Below are positions 44,202-53,481 of a stretch of DNA of 64,000 nucleotides, piece after piece. The stretch comes from Luteibacter pinisoli (GTDB lineage: Bacteria; Pseudomonadota; Gammaproteobacteria; Xanthomonadales; Rhodanobacteraceae), in assembly GCF_006385595.1 (NCBI RefSeq), contig NZ_CP041046.1, positions 1,798,001 through 1,862,000 on the forward strand. The letters run 5' to 3'. The translations under genes and the position numbers were made by a program. Every line of letters starts with the position of its first letter. Positions within the stretch are counted from its first letter, which is position 1. Below the pieces are notes generated by a model. The model worked only from the letters and a program-made list of their open reading frames with translations, was not told where the DNA came from and searched no databases.

Positions 44202-45017
44202 ATGCGGCGCACCGTCTTCTTCATTTCCGATTCCACCGGCATTACCGCGGAGACGATCGGCAACAGCATGCTTACCCAGTTCGATGGGGTGGAGTTCGAC
44301 ACCCACCGGCTGCCCTTTATCGACAACCCGGCCAAGGCGGAATCGGCAGCCCTCCGGATCAAGACCAAGTACGCCCAGGACGGTCAGCGCCCCATCGTGG
44401 TCAATACCATGACCTCCAAGGCCTTATGCGACATCGTCGCCGGCAGCGGGGCCCTGATGCTGGACGTGTTCGCCCCCTTCATCGACCCGCTGGAGCACGA
44501 GCTGGGGGTGAAGCAGTCGTACGCCGTGAACCGGTCGCACGGCCTGGTCGATTCGGCCCGCTACGAGGCCCGCATCGAGGCCACCAATTACGCGCTGGCC
44601 CACGACGACGGGCTGGACGTGGATTACAACCAGTCCGACGTGGTGCTGGTCGGGGTGTCCCGATCGGGCAAGACCCCTACCTGCCTCTATATGGCCTTGC
44701 ATTACGGTGTGTGTGCCGCCAATTACCCCCTCACGGACGACGATCTCGACAAACTCGAGTTGCCCATGCGCCTGCGTCCGTATCGCAGCAGGCTGTTCGG
44801 CCTGACGATCGATCCGGTCCGCCTGGCCCAGATCCGCGAACAGCGCCGCCCGGGCAGCCGCTACGCCACGCTGAAGCAGTGCCGGTGGGAGCTTGAACAG
44901 GCCGACCGCCTGATGCGCCGGGAAAATATCCCGGTTCTCAACACAACGCATACCTCGATCGAGGAGATCTCGAGCAAGATCTTCGAGTACCTCGGTATCG
45001 AGCGTCACATGTATTAG
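44202..45017 (+). CDS. ppsR: PEP synthase regulatory protein (bifunctional kinase/pyrophosphorylase)
   Basis: A 271-residue DUF299 enzyme that inactivates PpsA by ADP-dependent phosphorylation near its catalytic His and reactivates it by phosphate-dependent removal. The N-terminus RRTVFFISDSTGITAETIG and P-loop GVSRSGKT (151-158) are diagnostic. The ATG at 44202 with AAGGGA upstream is preferred over the 23-residue upstream extension. Divergent from ppsA. Confidence 0.95.
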   Translation: MRRTVFFISDSTGITAETIGNSMLTQFDGVEFDTHRLPFIDNPAKAESAALRIKTKYAQDGQRPIVVNTMTSKALCDIVAGSGALMLDVFAPFIDPLEHELGVKQSYAVNRSHGLVDSARYEARIEATNYALAHDDGLDVDYNQSDVVLVGVSRSGKTPTCLYMALHYGVCAANYPLTDDDLDKLELPMRLRPYRSRLFGLTIDPVRLAQIREQRRPGSRYATLKQCRWELEQADRLMRRENIPVLNTTHTSIEEISSKIFEYLGIERHMY

Positions 45018-45053
45018 CAAGCACGATAACGTTTACGGAGACCGACGCCCCTC

Positions 45054-45524
45054 ATGACAGCCATCCTCGAACGCCCTCATGCGCTCATCCCGGGACGCTT
45101 CGAATTCCTGATGGGGCTTTATGCGGAAAACTATCACCGCCTTGCGCGGCTGTTTTCGCCCCAGCGCCTGGCGCCGGGCCGTTATATCTCCGATATCGAT
45201 GACGGCCTGAACGTGCGCCTGGAGATCCAGGAAAAGCACCCGTACACGCTGGAACTGGAGCTCACGTACGATTTCGTCGACGAAGCCACGGGCCAGCCTT
45301 CGCCTTCGGCGCAGCTGCGCATGTATACCGATGCGCACGTGGCCGAGGCACTGCATTGCCATCCGGGCCGCAAGCTGTGGCAGGTACTGGGCCCGTTCCC
45401 CGCTGCGACGACGGTGCTCCAGCATCGCCTGCGCATGAATGGGTTCCTCAGCCGCTGGCTGGAATACCTGGCGGAGCAGGGGCATTCGATCGGCACGCTG
45501 ACCCGGACCGACACGGACGGGTAA
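45054..45524 (+). CDS. DUF1249 family protein (YqiB-like)
   Basis: A 156-residue soluble protein of the DUF1249 family. It begins GRFEFLMGLYAENYHRLARL and includes DIDDGLNVRLEIQEKHPYTL and the C-terminal RLRMNGFLSRWLEYLAEQGH, all family hallmarks. Function unknown. It lies 36 bp after ppsR and before a strong terminator. Confidence 0.9.
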   Translation: MTAILERPHALIPGRFEFLMGLYAENYHRLARLFSPQRLAPGRYISDIDDGLNVRLEIQEKHPYTLELELTYDFVDEATGQPSPSAQLRMYTDAHVAEALHCHPGRKLWQVLGPFPAATTVLQHRLRMNGFLSRWLEYLAEQGHSIGTLTRTDTDG

Positions 45525-45534
45525 AAGCACAGGC

Positions 45535-45568
45535 AAAAAAAATCCGCCAGATGGCGGATTCTTCTTTG
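45535..45568. terminator. Bidirectional terminator between DUF1249 and the tRNA operon
   Basis: AATCCGCC-AGAT-GGCGGATT with an A-run upstream and a pyrimidine/T-rich run downstream. The A-run gives the stronger minus-strand terminator for tRNA-Asp. Confidence 0.88.
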
Positions 45569-45573
45569 GAAAG

Positions 45574-45650
45574 TGGCGGAGCGGACGGGACTCGAACCCG
45601 CGACCTCCGGCGTGACAGGCCAGCATTCTAACCGACTGAACTACCGCTCC
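45574..45650 (-). tRNA. tRNA-Asp (anticodon GTC)
   Basis: A 77-nt cloverleaf with acceptor stem GGAGCGG/CCGCTCC, anticodon loop CTGTCAC, T-arm GGTTCGAGTCC and encoded CCA, close to the E. coli tRNA-Asp. Distal gene of the Ala-Glu-Asp operon. Confidence 0.97.
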
Positions 45651-45719
45651 ACACAAGTTTTCCAACTTCCAACAACTACCAACTTCTACATCCATTACAC
45701 TTGCCGGCGAACCGGAAAG

Positions 45720-45795
45720 TGGCGTCCCCACGGGGATTCGAACCCCGGTCGCCACCGTGAAAGGGTGATGTCCTAGGCCTCTAGACGATGGGGAC
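45720..45795 (-). tRNA. tRNA-Glu (anticodon TTC)
   Basis: A 76-nt cloverleaf with acceptor GTCCCCA/TGGGGAC, anticodon loop CTTTCAC, T-arm GGGGTTCGAATCCCC and encoded CCA. Middle gene of the operon. Confidence 0.97.
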
Positions 45796-45806
45796 GTACT
45801 AGAAGT

Positions 45807-45882
45807 TGGTGGAGCCAGCCGGGATCGAACCGGCGACCTCCTGCATGCCATGCAGGCGCTCTCCCAGCTGAGCTATGGCCCC
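45807..45882 (-). tRNA. tRNA-Ala (anticodon GGC)
   Basis: A 76-nt cloverleaf with acceptor GGGGCCA/TGGCTCC, anticodon arm CTGCA-TGGCA-TGCAG containing GGC, T-arm GCCGGTTCGATCCCGGC and encoded CCA. First gene of the operon. Confidence 0.97.
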
Positions 45883-45898
45883 CTGCTGGAAGCCGCAA

Positions 45899-45927
45899 AG
45901 ATTACGTCGGCCCCCCCTCTTCGTCAA
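45899..45927 (-). promoter_or_regulatory. Promoter of the tRNA operon
   Basis: On the minus strand TTGACG (45927-45922) and TAATCT (45904-45899) are separated by 17 nt, followed by a GC-rich discriminator, typical of stringently controlled stable-RNA promoters. It lies about 17 nt before tRNA-Ala. Confidence 0.85.
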
Positions 45928-46108
45928 GCATTCGTTACAGTTTTTTTGAATTTATTTTCGACGAATTGAGAATGTTCATGTGCAGCATGGACTTGCGTGA
46001 ATCGGCGTTCACAGGGCTCTGGTCAAGGAATAACCAGCTGTCGTGCACTGCCATGTTCTCGTGACTTCCTGCGGGGTAACCTGTCCCTTCATAGACGCAG
46101 GGAAAAGC

Positions 46109-47869
46109 ATGCACGGCATCGTTTTCATCCAGGACCTGGCCACCGTGATGCTGGTGGCCGGCCTCACCACGGTGCTTTTCCAGCGCCTCCGCCAGCCAGT
46201 GGTGCTTGGCTACATCATCGCGGGCCTGCTCATCGGGCCGCACACGTTCCCCTTCATCTTCATCCACGAAGAAGAAACGATCCGCACGCTCTCCGAGCTG
46301 GGCATGATCCTGCTGCTCTTTGCGCTCGGTCTCGAATTCAGCCTGAAGAAGCTGCGCGCCGTCGGCGGTGCCGCGCTGGTCGCCGCGTTCGCGGAAATCG
46401 TGCTGATGATCTGGATCGGCTACGAGATCGGCCGGTTCTTCGGCTGGACGGCCATGGATTCGCTGTTCCTCGGCGCCATGCTTTCCATCTCGTCCACCAC
46501 CATCATCATGAAGGCGCTGGAGGATCTCGGCCTCAAGCGCGAGCGCTTTGCGCAGCTGATGTTCGGCATCCTCATCGTGGAAGACCTGCTGGCCATCGTG
46601 CTGATGGCCCTGCTCACCGGTATCGCCAGCACCGGCGGCCTGGAGGCAGAGCAGGCGCTCGCCGCCGTGGGGCGCCTGGGCCTGTTCATGGCCGTGTCGC
46701 TGGTGGTCGGATTGCTGCTGGTGCCGCGCGTGGTGGACTACATCGCGAAGGTGAGCCGCAACGACGTGTTGCTGATCGCCGTGCTGGGCATCTGCTTCGG
46801 CTTCTGCCTGCTGGTCACGGAAATGGGCTACAGCGTGGCGCTGGGCGCCTTCATGATCGGCGCCATCGTGGCCGAGTCCGAAAGCGTGGCGCGGGTCGAG
46901 CGCATCATCATGCCGGTGCGCGACATGTTCAGCGCCATCTTCTTCGTGGCGATCGGCATGCTGATCGACCCCGCGCTGCTGGCCGAGTACGCGTGGCCGA
47001 TCACGGTGGTGACCATCGCGGTGGTGGTCGGCAAGGTGGTGACCTGCAGTTTCGGCAGCTTCGTGGCCGGCAACGATGGCCGGACGTCGTTGCGGGTCGG
47101 CATGGGGCTCGCGCAGATCGGCGAGTTCTCCTTCGTCATCGCTACCCTCGGCCTCAGCCTGAAGGTGACCAGCAACTTCCTCTATCCGGTGGCGGTCGCC
47201 GTGTCGGCCATCACCACCTTCCTTACCCCGTACCTCATCCGGCTCTCCGATCCGCTGGCGACCGGGCTGGGGCGCGTGCTGCCGGCGCGGGTCACCGGCG
47301 TGTTCGGGGCCTATACGGAGTGGATGGGCAACCTGGGCCTGCAGGGACAGGGCGCGATCGTCATGAAGATGATCCGCCGGCTGGTCTGGCACGTGATCAT
47401 CAACATGGTGCTGGTCATCGCGGTGTTCATCATCACCGCGTTCGCCTACCGCCGTGGCTTCATGCACCTGGACCTCTTCAGCGACAACCCCGTGGTGCGG
47501 CGCAGCCTGGCCTGGTCGGTGGCCGCGCTGGTCTCGCTGCCGATGGTGGTGGCGGCCTATCGCAAGGCCGGGGCCCTGGGCATGCTGCTGGCCGAGTTGA
47601 GCATCCCGGACCGGTTCGGTGCCCGGACCTACCGGATTCGCGCCGTCCTGGCCCGGATCATTCCGCTGGTGGTCATGTTGATCCTGGGCTTGTTGGTGGC
47701 GGCGCTGGCGTCGACCATCCTGCCGCCGCGCGAGGTCGCAGCGGTGCTGATACTCATCGGAATCGGCCTGACGTGGCTGCTCTGGCGGGTCCTGGTGCAG
47801 GTGCATGCCCGCCTGCAGGCGGCCCTGCGCGACACCCTGGACAAGCCGGGGCAGGGCCACGAGGAATGA
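46109..47869 (+). CDS. CPA2-family cation:proton antiporter
   Basis: Inner-membrane Na+/K+ proton exchanger of 586 residues with about 12 helices, starting HGIVFIQDLATVMLVAGLTT. Family features include the N-terminal PVVLGYIIAGLLIGPHTFP, LLLFALGLEFSLKKLR and the inner-helix FMIGAIVAESESVARVE. A further about 200 residues carry extra helices, without a clear TrkA-N domain. The ATG at 46109 has GGGA upstream and is preferred over a 22-residue extension. KefB-type activity is a guess. Confidence 0.87.
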   Translation: MHGIVFIQDLATVMLVAGLTTVLFQRLRQPVVLGYIIAGLLIGPHTFPFIFIHEEETIRTLSELGMILLLFALGLEFSLKKLRAVGGAALVAAFAEIVLMIWIGYEIGRFFGWTAMDSLFLGAMLSISSTTIIMKALEDLGLKRERFAQLMFGILIVEDLLAIVLMALLTGIASTGGLEAEQALAAVGRLGLFMAVSLVVGLLLVPRVVDYIAKVSRNDVLLIAVLGICFGFCLLVTEMGYSVALGAFMIGAIVAESESVARVERIIMPVRDMFSAIFFVAIGMLIDPALLAEYAWPITVVTIAVVVGKVVTCSFGSFVAGNDGRTSLRVGMGLAQIGEFSFVIATLGLSLKVTSNFLYPVAVAVSAITTFLTPYLIRLSDPLATGLGRVLPARVTGVFGAYTEWMGNLGLQGQGAIVMKMIRRLVWHVIINMVLVIAVFIITAFAYRRGFMHLDLFSDNPVVRRSLAWSVAALVSLPMVVAAYRKAGALGMLLAELSIPDRFGARTYRIRAVLARIIPLVVMLILGLLVAALASTILPPREVAAVLILIGIGLTWLLWRVLVQVHARLQAALRDTLDKPGQGHEE

Positions 47870-48034
47870 GAATGGAGGGATTCACGAAAGGTCCATGAAC
47901 TTTTCGTATGAAACCTTGTCTCCTCACCCGTCATTGCAAGTCGCGCGCTAACCACAGCACAATGGCGATTCTGCCTCCACACGGAGGTGCCAACGGCGGC
48001 CTCGCCGATTTTCTCCAAAGAGAGGGAGTAACGA

Positions 48035-48838
48035 ATGAAGCACTTTTTGCGTCCCACGATGATGGCCGTCGCCCTGGCGGTTTCGCTGGGTGCGGCCGCG
48101 GGCGCATCTGCCCAGGCTGCCAAGCCGGCTGCCAAGCCGGCAGCGGCGTCCGCCTCGGCTCCGGTCGATAAGCAGAAGGCCAGCTATGTCGTGGGTTGGG
48201 ACCTTGCCAGCTCGCTTCCGCCGCTCGTCGCGAAGGAAGTGGACGCAGCCACGGTCGCCAAGGCCCTGCAGGCTGCCCTGTCCGGCCAGAAGCCGACCAT
48301 GACCGAAGCCGAGGCCAAGTCGGTCCGCGAAGCGTTCGTGGCCCAGCTGAAGGTCAAGGCAGAAGCCGAGTACAACCGTGTTGCCTCCGAGAACAAGAAG
48401 GAAGGCGACGACTTCCTGGCCAAGAACAAGTCGGCCGCTGGCGTGAAGGTCACGGCGTCGGGCCTGCAGTACCAGGTCGTCCAGGCCGGTACCGGTGCAC
48501 GTCCGGGCCCGAACGACATGGTCACGATCAACTACACCGGCACGTTCGTGAACGGCGAGAAGTTTGACTCCTCGGCCGACCACCAGCCGGCTGGCCCGGC
48601 GCAGATCCCGCTGGCTGCCGTCATCCCGGGCTTCCGCGAAGGCCTGCAGCTGATGCAGACCGGTGGCAAGTACAAGCTGTACATCCCGTCGAACATCGCT
48701 TACGGCGCCAAGCCGGAAAACGGCTTCCCGCCGAATGCGACGATCATCTTCGACGTCGAGCTGCTGAAGACCGGTCCGGCTCCGGCTGGCCAGGGTCCGG
48801 GCGGCCCGGGCGCTGGCGCCCCGCAGGGCGGCAAGTAA
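48035..48838 (+). CDS. Exported FKBP-type peptidyl-prolyl isomerase (FkpA/Mip-like)
   Basis: A 267-residue periplasmic isomerase. A signal peptide covers about the first 27 residues, followed by an Ala-rich linker, the helical FKBP-N dimerisation region (about 45-135) and the FKBP fold (VTINYTGTFVNGEKFDSS; PLAAVIPGFREGLQLM; YIPSNIAYG). A Gly/Pro-rich tail ends the protein. AGAGAGGGAG lies before the ATG. Terminator follows. Confidence 0.92.
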   Translation: MKHFLRPTMMAVALAVSLGAAAGASAQAAKPAAKPAAASASAPVDKQKASYVVGWDLASSLPPLVAKEVDAATVAKALQAALSGQKPTMTEAEAKSVREAFVAQLKVKAEAEYNRVASENKKEGDDFLAKNKSAAGVKVTASGLQYQVVQAGTGARPGPNDMVTINYTGTFVNGEKFDSSADHQPAGPAQIPLAAVIPGFREGLQLMQTGGKYKLYIPSNIAYGAKPENGFPPNATIIFDVELLKTGPAPAGQGPGGPGAGAPQGGK

Positions 48839-48863
48839 GCCCGAGCGTTTAGCAGTACCCAGA

Positions 48864-48894
48864 GGGGCGCGGATTCATCCGCGCCCCTTTTTTT
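48864..48894 (+). terminator. Rho-independent terminator after FKBP gene
   Basis: GGGGCGCGGA-TTCA-TCCGCGCCCC is a 10-bp perfect stem followed by seven T residues. Confidence 0.95.
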
Positions 48895-48962
48895 GTGCTC
48901 GCCCCGCCCGGAGACTACAATCGGCGGTTACGGCGACCCCGTCGGCAGTTACAAGGACATCC

Positions 48963-50312
48963 ATGAAAGTCACGATCTTCGGCACCGGGTACGTCGGTCT
49001 CGTCACGGGCACCTGCCTGGCCGAGATGGGCAACCACGTGGTTTGCGTCGACGTGGACGCCGGCAAGGTCGAGCGGCTGGGCAAGGGCCAGATCCCGATC
49101 TACGAGCCGGGCCTTGAGCCGATGGTGCTGCGCAACCATGGCGAGGGCCGCCTGGATTTCACCACCGATGCCACCGCCGGCATCGCGCATGGCGAGATCG
49201 TCTTCATCGCGGTCGGTACGCCGCCCGACGAAGATGGCAGCGCCGACCTCCAGTACGTGCTGGCCGTGGCCCATACCATTGGCGATCACATCGACCGTTA
49301 CACCGTGGTGGTCAATAAATCGACCGTGCCCGTCGGTACCGCTGATCGCGTGCGTGCCGCCGTTGCCGAGCGCCTCGCCGCACGCGGCGTCGACGTCCCC
49401 TTCGACGTCGTCTCCAATCCCGAATTCCTCAAGGAAGGCGATGCCGTCGAAGACTGCATGCGCCCGGACCGCATCATCGTCGGTGCCTCCAGCCAGCGCG
49501 CCATTGGCGTGTTGCGCAAACTGTACGCCCCGTTCAACCGCAACCACGACCGCATGGTGGTGATGGACGAGCGATCCGCCGAGCTGACCAAGTACGCCGC
49601 CAACGCGATGCTGGCCACCAAGATCAGCTTCATGAACGAGATCGCCAATATCGCCGAGCATGTCGGCGCCGACGTTGAACTGGTCCGCCAGGGCATCGGC
49701 GCGGATCCGCGCATCGGCTACCACTTCATCTACCCCGGCGCTGGCTACGGCGGTTCGTGCTTCCCGAAGGACGTGCAGGCCCTGGCCCGGACGGCACACT
49801 CGGTGGGCTACGACGCGAAGCTGCTCAATTCGGTGGAAGCGGTGAATGACGCGCAGAAGTCGCGCCTGTTCTCGCTGCTGTCAAAGCATTTCGACGGCCA
49901 GCTGAAGGGCCGCACCATTGCCGTGTGGGGCCTGGCCTTCAAGCCAAATACGGATGACATGCGCGAGGCCTCCAGCCGCCGCCTGATGGAGCAGCTGTGG
50001 GAAGCCGGCGCCTCCGTGCGCGCGTTCGATCCGGAAGCGGCTGAAGAAACGCAGCGCATCTACGGCGAACGCAGCGACCTTGTGCTCGTCGAGCGCCCTT
50101 ACGATGCCTTGCAGGGTGCTGACGCGCTGGTCATCGTGACTGAGTGGAAGGCCTTCCGCAGCCCGGACTTCGCCCGTGTGAAATCCTTGCTGGGCACGCC
50201 GGTCATCATCGATGGCCGCAACCTCTACGATCCGGCCGCCGTCGAAGAAGCAGGCATCGCGTATTACGGCATCGGCCGTGGCCGCAGCCTCGCAGGCAAG
50301 CATCATGGGTGA
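48963..50312 (+). CDS. ugd: UDP-glucose 6-dehydrogenase
   Basis: Oxidises UDP-glucose to UDP-glucuronate for surface polysaccharide. The 449-residue protein has the N-terminal Rossmann motif GTGYVG, the conserved STVPVGTAD, catalytic Cys266 in GSCFPKD and the C-terminal NAD/UDP-binding domain (GLAFKPNTDDMREASS). AAGGA lies before the ATG. The stop overlaps slyX by 8 nt. GDP-mannose use is less likely from the sequence. Confidence 0.94.
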   Translation: MKVTIFGTGYVGLVTGTCLAEMGNHVVCVDVDAGKVERLGKGQIPIYEPGLEPMVLRNHGEGRLDFTTDATAGIAHGEIVFIAVGTPPDEDGSADLQYVLAVAHTIGDHIDRYTVVVNKSTVPVGTADRVRAAVAERLAARGVDVPFDVVSNPEFLKEGDAVEDCMRPDRIIVGASSQRAIGVLRKLYAPFNRNHDRMVVMDERSAELTKYAANAMLATKISFMNEIANIAEHVGADVELVRQGIGADPRIGYHFIYPGAGYGGSCFPKDVQALARTAHSVGYDAKLLNSVEAVNDAQKSRLFSLLSKHFDGQLKGRTIAVWGLAFKPNTDDMREASSRRLMEQLWEAGASVRAFDPEAAEETQRIYGERSDLVLVERPYDALQGADALVIVTEWKAFRSPDFARVKSLLGTPVIIDGRNLYDPAAVEEAGIAYYGIGRGRSLAGKHHG

Positions 50313-50517
50313 GACCGATGATCGCCTGATGGAGCTCGAGGTGCGCCTCGCCTTCATCGATGACACCGTCAACGGCCTCTCATCCGCGGACGCCGACATC
50401 GCACGCCGCCTCGATGCCCTCGAGCGCGCCTTGCGCGAGATGCGTTCGGACCTTTCCACCCTGCGCGCGGGATCGGGCAGCGAGCCCGGTATCGAACCCC
50501 CGCCGCCGCACTACTGA
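50305..50517 (+). CDS. slyX: SlyX family protein
   Basis: A 70-residue coiled-coil protein of the SlyX family, starting MGETDDRLMELEVRLAFIDD, followed by a Leu/Arg-rich heptad helix and the Pro-rich C-terminal PPPPHY typical of SlyX. Function unknown. The ATG lies in the last codons of ugd. Confidence 0.93.
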   Translation: MGETDDRLMELEVRLAFIDDTVNGLSSADADIARRLDALERALREMRSDLSTLRAGSGSEPGIEPPPPHY

Positions 50518-50540
50518 TACGGCAAAGAGCCTTACCGACC

Positions 50541-51227
50541 ATGGCAGAGTCACTGCGTGACCAGTTGTTGAAGAGCGGCCTCGTCAAGGAAGTCCGCGAA
50601 GAAGCCCGCAAATCCGCACCGCCGGCCCGACAGGGTGGGCAGGGCGGGCAGCGCGGCACGAATGGCCCGCGTCCACCAGGTGGCGGCAAGCCCGGCCAGG
50701 GCGGTGGTGGGCGCCCGCAGGGTGGTGGCAGGCCCCAGGGCGGCGGTGGTCGTCCCCAGGGTGGCGGACGTCCGCAGGGCGGGCAGGGCGCCAATGCGCC
50801 GCGTCCGCCGCGCAAGGATGGCGAGATGGACCTGGCCAAGGCCTACGCCATCCGTGCGCAGACCGAAGCCACCGAGCGCCGCCAGGCCGAAGCCGAGGCT
50901 GCCGAAGTGGCCCGCTTGCGTAAGGAGAAGAAGCGCAAGGTCGAGGAACTGCTGAAGGGGAAGGCGCTCAACCTCGCCGACGCTGACCAGGTCCGTCATT
51001 TCCCTTACGGCGAAAAGATCCGTCGCGTGCACGTCGACGCGGCACAGCTGGCCGCGATCAACGCGGGCGAGCTCGGTGTCGTGCAGCAGGGCGGCCGTTA
51101 TCTGGTGCTGGAGAAGTCCGTGATCGACGCGCTGCGCGAGATCGCCCCGGAGTTCATCGCGCTGATGGTTGACCCGAACGCACAGAGCGAATCCGACGAC
51201 GGCGTGCCTGACGACCTGATGTGGTGA
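50541..51227 (+). CDS. DUF2058 protein with Gly/Arg/Pro/Gln-rich insert
   Basis: A 228-residue member of DUF2058 (YaiL-like). The conserved N-terminus AESLRDQLLKSGLVKEVREE and C-terminal half (KVEELLKGKALNLADADQVR; FPYGEKIRRVHVD) bracket a low-complexity stretch at about 26-92 with many GGGRPQ/GGQ units. That insert resembles RGG-type RNA-binding or condensate-forming tracts and is not typical of the E. coli family member. Terminator follows. Confidence 0.9.
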   Translation: MAESLRDQLLKSGLVKEVREEARKSAPPARQGGQGGQRGTNGPRPPGGGKPGQGGGGRPQGGGRPQGGGGRPQGGGRPQGGQGANAPRPPRKDGEMDLAKAYAIRAQTEATERRQAEAEAAEVARLRKEKKRKVEELLKGKALNLADADQVRHFPYGEKIRRVHVDAAQLAAINAGELGVVQQGGRYLVLEKSVIDALREIAPEFIALMVDPNAQSESDDGVPDDLMW

Positions 51228-51228
51228 A

Positions 51229-51259
51229 AAAAAACGCGCTCGCCAGGGCGAGCGCGTTT
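51229..51259 (-). terminator. Rho-independent terminator of the fad-like gene
   Basis: AAACGCGCTCGC-CAGG-GCGAGCGCGTTT (51232-51259) with an A-run on the plus strand, i.e. a T-run for minus-strand transcripts. It ends the FadB/FadJ-like gene and can serve the DUF2058 gene too. Confidence 0.92.
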
Positions 51260-51282
51260 CAGGGCGATGCAGCCGCCACGCG

Positions 51283-53340
51283 TTACGCGGGTGGCGTCGC
51301 CAGTTCCGGGTTGTCCCAACCTTCCTTCCGGCTGAAGCGCGCGCCGTGCTTCTGCTCCAGCTTGGCCAGGCGCTCACGCACCACGGCCACGCCTTCGCTG
51401 CGCACATACTGGATCGGGCCGCCACGGAACGGGGCGAAGCCCGTGCCGAAGATGACGCCGGCGTCGAGCAGGTCCGCATCGTCGACCACGCCTTCGGCGA
51501 GGCATGCGACGGCTTCGTTCACCATCGGCAGGATCATGCGGTCCTGCAGGTCGGCCGGTGGGACGTAGTCCGGGTCGACGTCAGGCTTCTCGGGCTTGCC
51601 GTCCTTCCAGACGTAAAGGCCTTCGCCGTCTTTCTTGCCGCGCTTGTTGGCTGCCAGCTTCTCTTCCAGCCCGTGCGGAACTTCAAGGCCGAGGAAGGGC
51701 GCCAGCTCCTTGCCGACCGAGGCGCACACGTCGAGGCCGACCGTGTCGGCCAGTTCGATCGGACCCATCGGCATACCGAACTTCCTGGCCTCGCGATCCA
51801 GCACGGGCCCCGGCACGCCTTCATTGAACAGGCGCATCGCTTCCATCAGGTACGGCATGAGGATGCGATTGACCAGGAAGCCTGGCGTGCCCTTGACCGG
51901 CACCGGCAGCTTGCCGATCGCCTTGCAGAAGGCGAGGGCGCGCTTTTCGATGGCGGGGTCGAGCTGGTCGTGGCGTACGACTTCCACCAGCGGCATCTGC
52001 GCCACCGGATTGAAGAAGTGCAAGCCAAGGAAGCGCTGGGGCGCGGCGAGGCCGACGCGCAGTTCGTCCAGCGGAATGGACGACGTATTGCTGGCGAGGA
52101 TCTCGTCGGCCTGGAACTGCGGCTCGATGGCGGCGTACAGCGCGTGCTTCGCTTCCGGGTTTTCGAAGATCGCCTCGATGGCGAGGTCGGCGTCAGCGAC
52201 GCCCTTGCCTTCGACGTCGGCGCGCAGGCGGCCGTTCGCCGCTTCGACCTTGGCCGGCGCCTTCAGTTTCTTCTCGAACATGGCCCGGGCGCGCTTGATC
52301 GCCGGTTCCACGAAGCGCAGTTCGCGATCCTGCAGCGTGACCTCGAAACCCTTCAGCGCGGCCCAGGCGGCGATGTCGCCGCCCATGGTGCCGGCACCAA
52401 CGACATGGACATGCTTGATGCCATGGTCCACGCCGCCGCCGAGGCTTTTCAGCCGTTCCTGCAGGAAGAAGATGCGGATGAGGTTGCGCGCCGTGGACGT
52501 GGTGGCCAGTTTTGCGACGGACTTTGCTTCCAGCTTCAGGCGCTGCTGGATATTGCCGCCACCATTCGCCCAGACGTCGATCAGGGCAAACGGTGCCGGG
52601 TAGTGTTCCTTGCGGACCTTGGCGGCGGTCTGCTTGCGCACCATGGGCGCCAGGATCAGGCGGGCGGGCAGGGTGTTCGTCGCCCAGGCTTTCGCACGCA
52701 AGGCGAAGGGCCGCGCCGACGGGCGGCGGGCCAGCTGGCGGGCTTCGGCCAGCAGTTCGTCGGGACGAGCCAGGCGGTCGACCAGGCCCACGGCCTTGGC
52801 CCGGCGCGCGTTGAACGGGCGGCCGGTGAGCATGGCGGGGAGCGCTTCCGGCGCACCGATCAGGCGCGGCAGGCGGGCGCTGCCACCCCAGCCGGGGTGG
52901 ATGCCCAGCATGACCTCGGGCAGGCCGATCTTCGTGGCGTCGTCGTCGGCCGCGATGCGATAGCGGCAGGCCAGGGCCAGCTCGGTGCCACCGCCCATGC
53001 AGGCGCCGTGGATGGCAGCCACCGTGGGGAAGGGCAGGCGGGCGAGGTTTTCGAAGACGCGCTGGCCGTTCTCGATGTTCTCGAGGACGGTGCCGGTGTG
53101 TGCGTACTCTACGAATTCCCTGATGTCTGCACCCACCGCGAAGCCCGACGGCTTGGCGGAGTGGATGACGACGCCCTTGGGGCCTTCAATGGCCAGGCGT
53201 TCCACCAGGGTGGCCAGCTCGTCCAGCACGTCGCGCCCGAGGGCGTTGGCGCTGGTGCCCTCACGGTCGAGGGAAAGGACGACGATGCCATCGTCGCCTT
53301 CGCTGGTCTTCCAGTGCTTGAATCGGAGTCCTTCGAACAT
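51283..53340 (-). CDS. Bifunctional enoyl-CoA hydratase / 3-hydroxyacyl-CoA dehydrogenase (FadB/FadJ-like)
   Basis: Beta-oxidation enzyme of 685 residues from ATG 53340. The N-terminal crotonase domain shows GACMGGGTELALACR and LPEVMLGIHPGWGG; the Rossmann domain starts VVGAGTMGGDIAAW, followed by the 3HCDH C-terminal domains (LGLHFFNPVAQMPLVEVV; GPIELADTVGLDV). No thiolase gene is adjacent, so the partner must lie elsewhere. No strong ribosome-binding site is seen before the ATG. Confidence 0.93.
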   Translation of the reverse strand: MFEGLRFKHWKTSEGDDGIVVLSLDREGTSANALGRDVLDELATLVERLAIEGPKGVVIHSAKPSGFAVGADIREFVEYAHTGTVLENIENGQRVFENLARLPFPTVAAIHGACMGGGTELALACRYRIAADDDATKIGLPEVMLGIHPGWGGSARLPRLIGAPEALPAMLTGRPFNARRAKAVGLVDRLARPDELLAEARQLARRPSARPFALRAKAWATNTLPARLILAPMVRKQTAAKVRKEHYPAPFALIDVWANGGGNIQQRLKLEAKSVAKLATTSTARNLIRIFFLQERLKSLGGGVDHGIKHVHVVGAGTMGGDIAAWAALKGFEVTLQDRELRFVEPAIKRARAMFEKKLKAPAKVEAANGRLRADVEGKGVADADLAIEAIFENPEAKHALYAAIEPQFQADEILASNTSSIPLDELRVGLAAPQRFLGLHFFNPVAQMPLVEVVRHDQLDPAIEKRALAFCKAIGKLPVPVKGTPGFLVNRILMPYLMEAMRLFNEGVPGPVLDREARKFGMPMGPIELADTVGLDVCASVGKELAPFLGLEVPHGLEEKLAANKRGKKDGEGLYVWKDGKPEKPDVDPDYVPPADLQDRMILPMVNEAVACLAEGVVDDADLLDAGVIFGTGFAPFRGGPIQYVRSEGVAVVRERLAKLEQKHGARFSRKEGWDNPELATPPA

Positions 53341-53481
53341 GGCAGTCGGGCGGTGGCGAATGAGCGCATCACCATACCTTTGTGTGGTGCCGAATGCGAG
53401 ATACCCCACCGTATGGTCGGGTCTGGCGCGACGACCCGTCTTGGCCCGATACTGCCCGCCAGTTAAGCCGCCAGACGATCA

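Noticed and set aside
51346..53466. 706-residue plus-strand frame opposite the fadB-like gene
   Set aside because: Antisense of a clear bifunctional enzyme; no family pattern in the shadow product.
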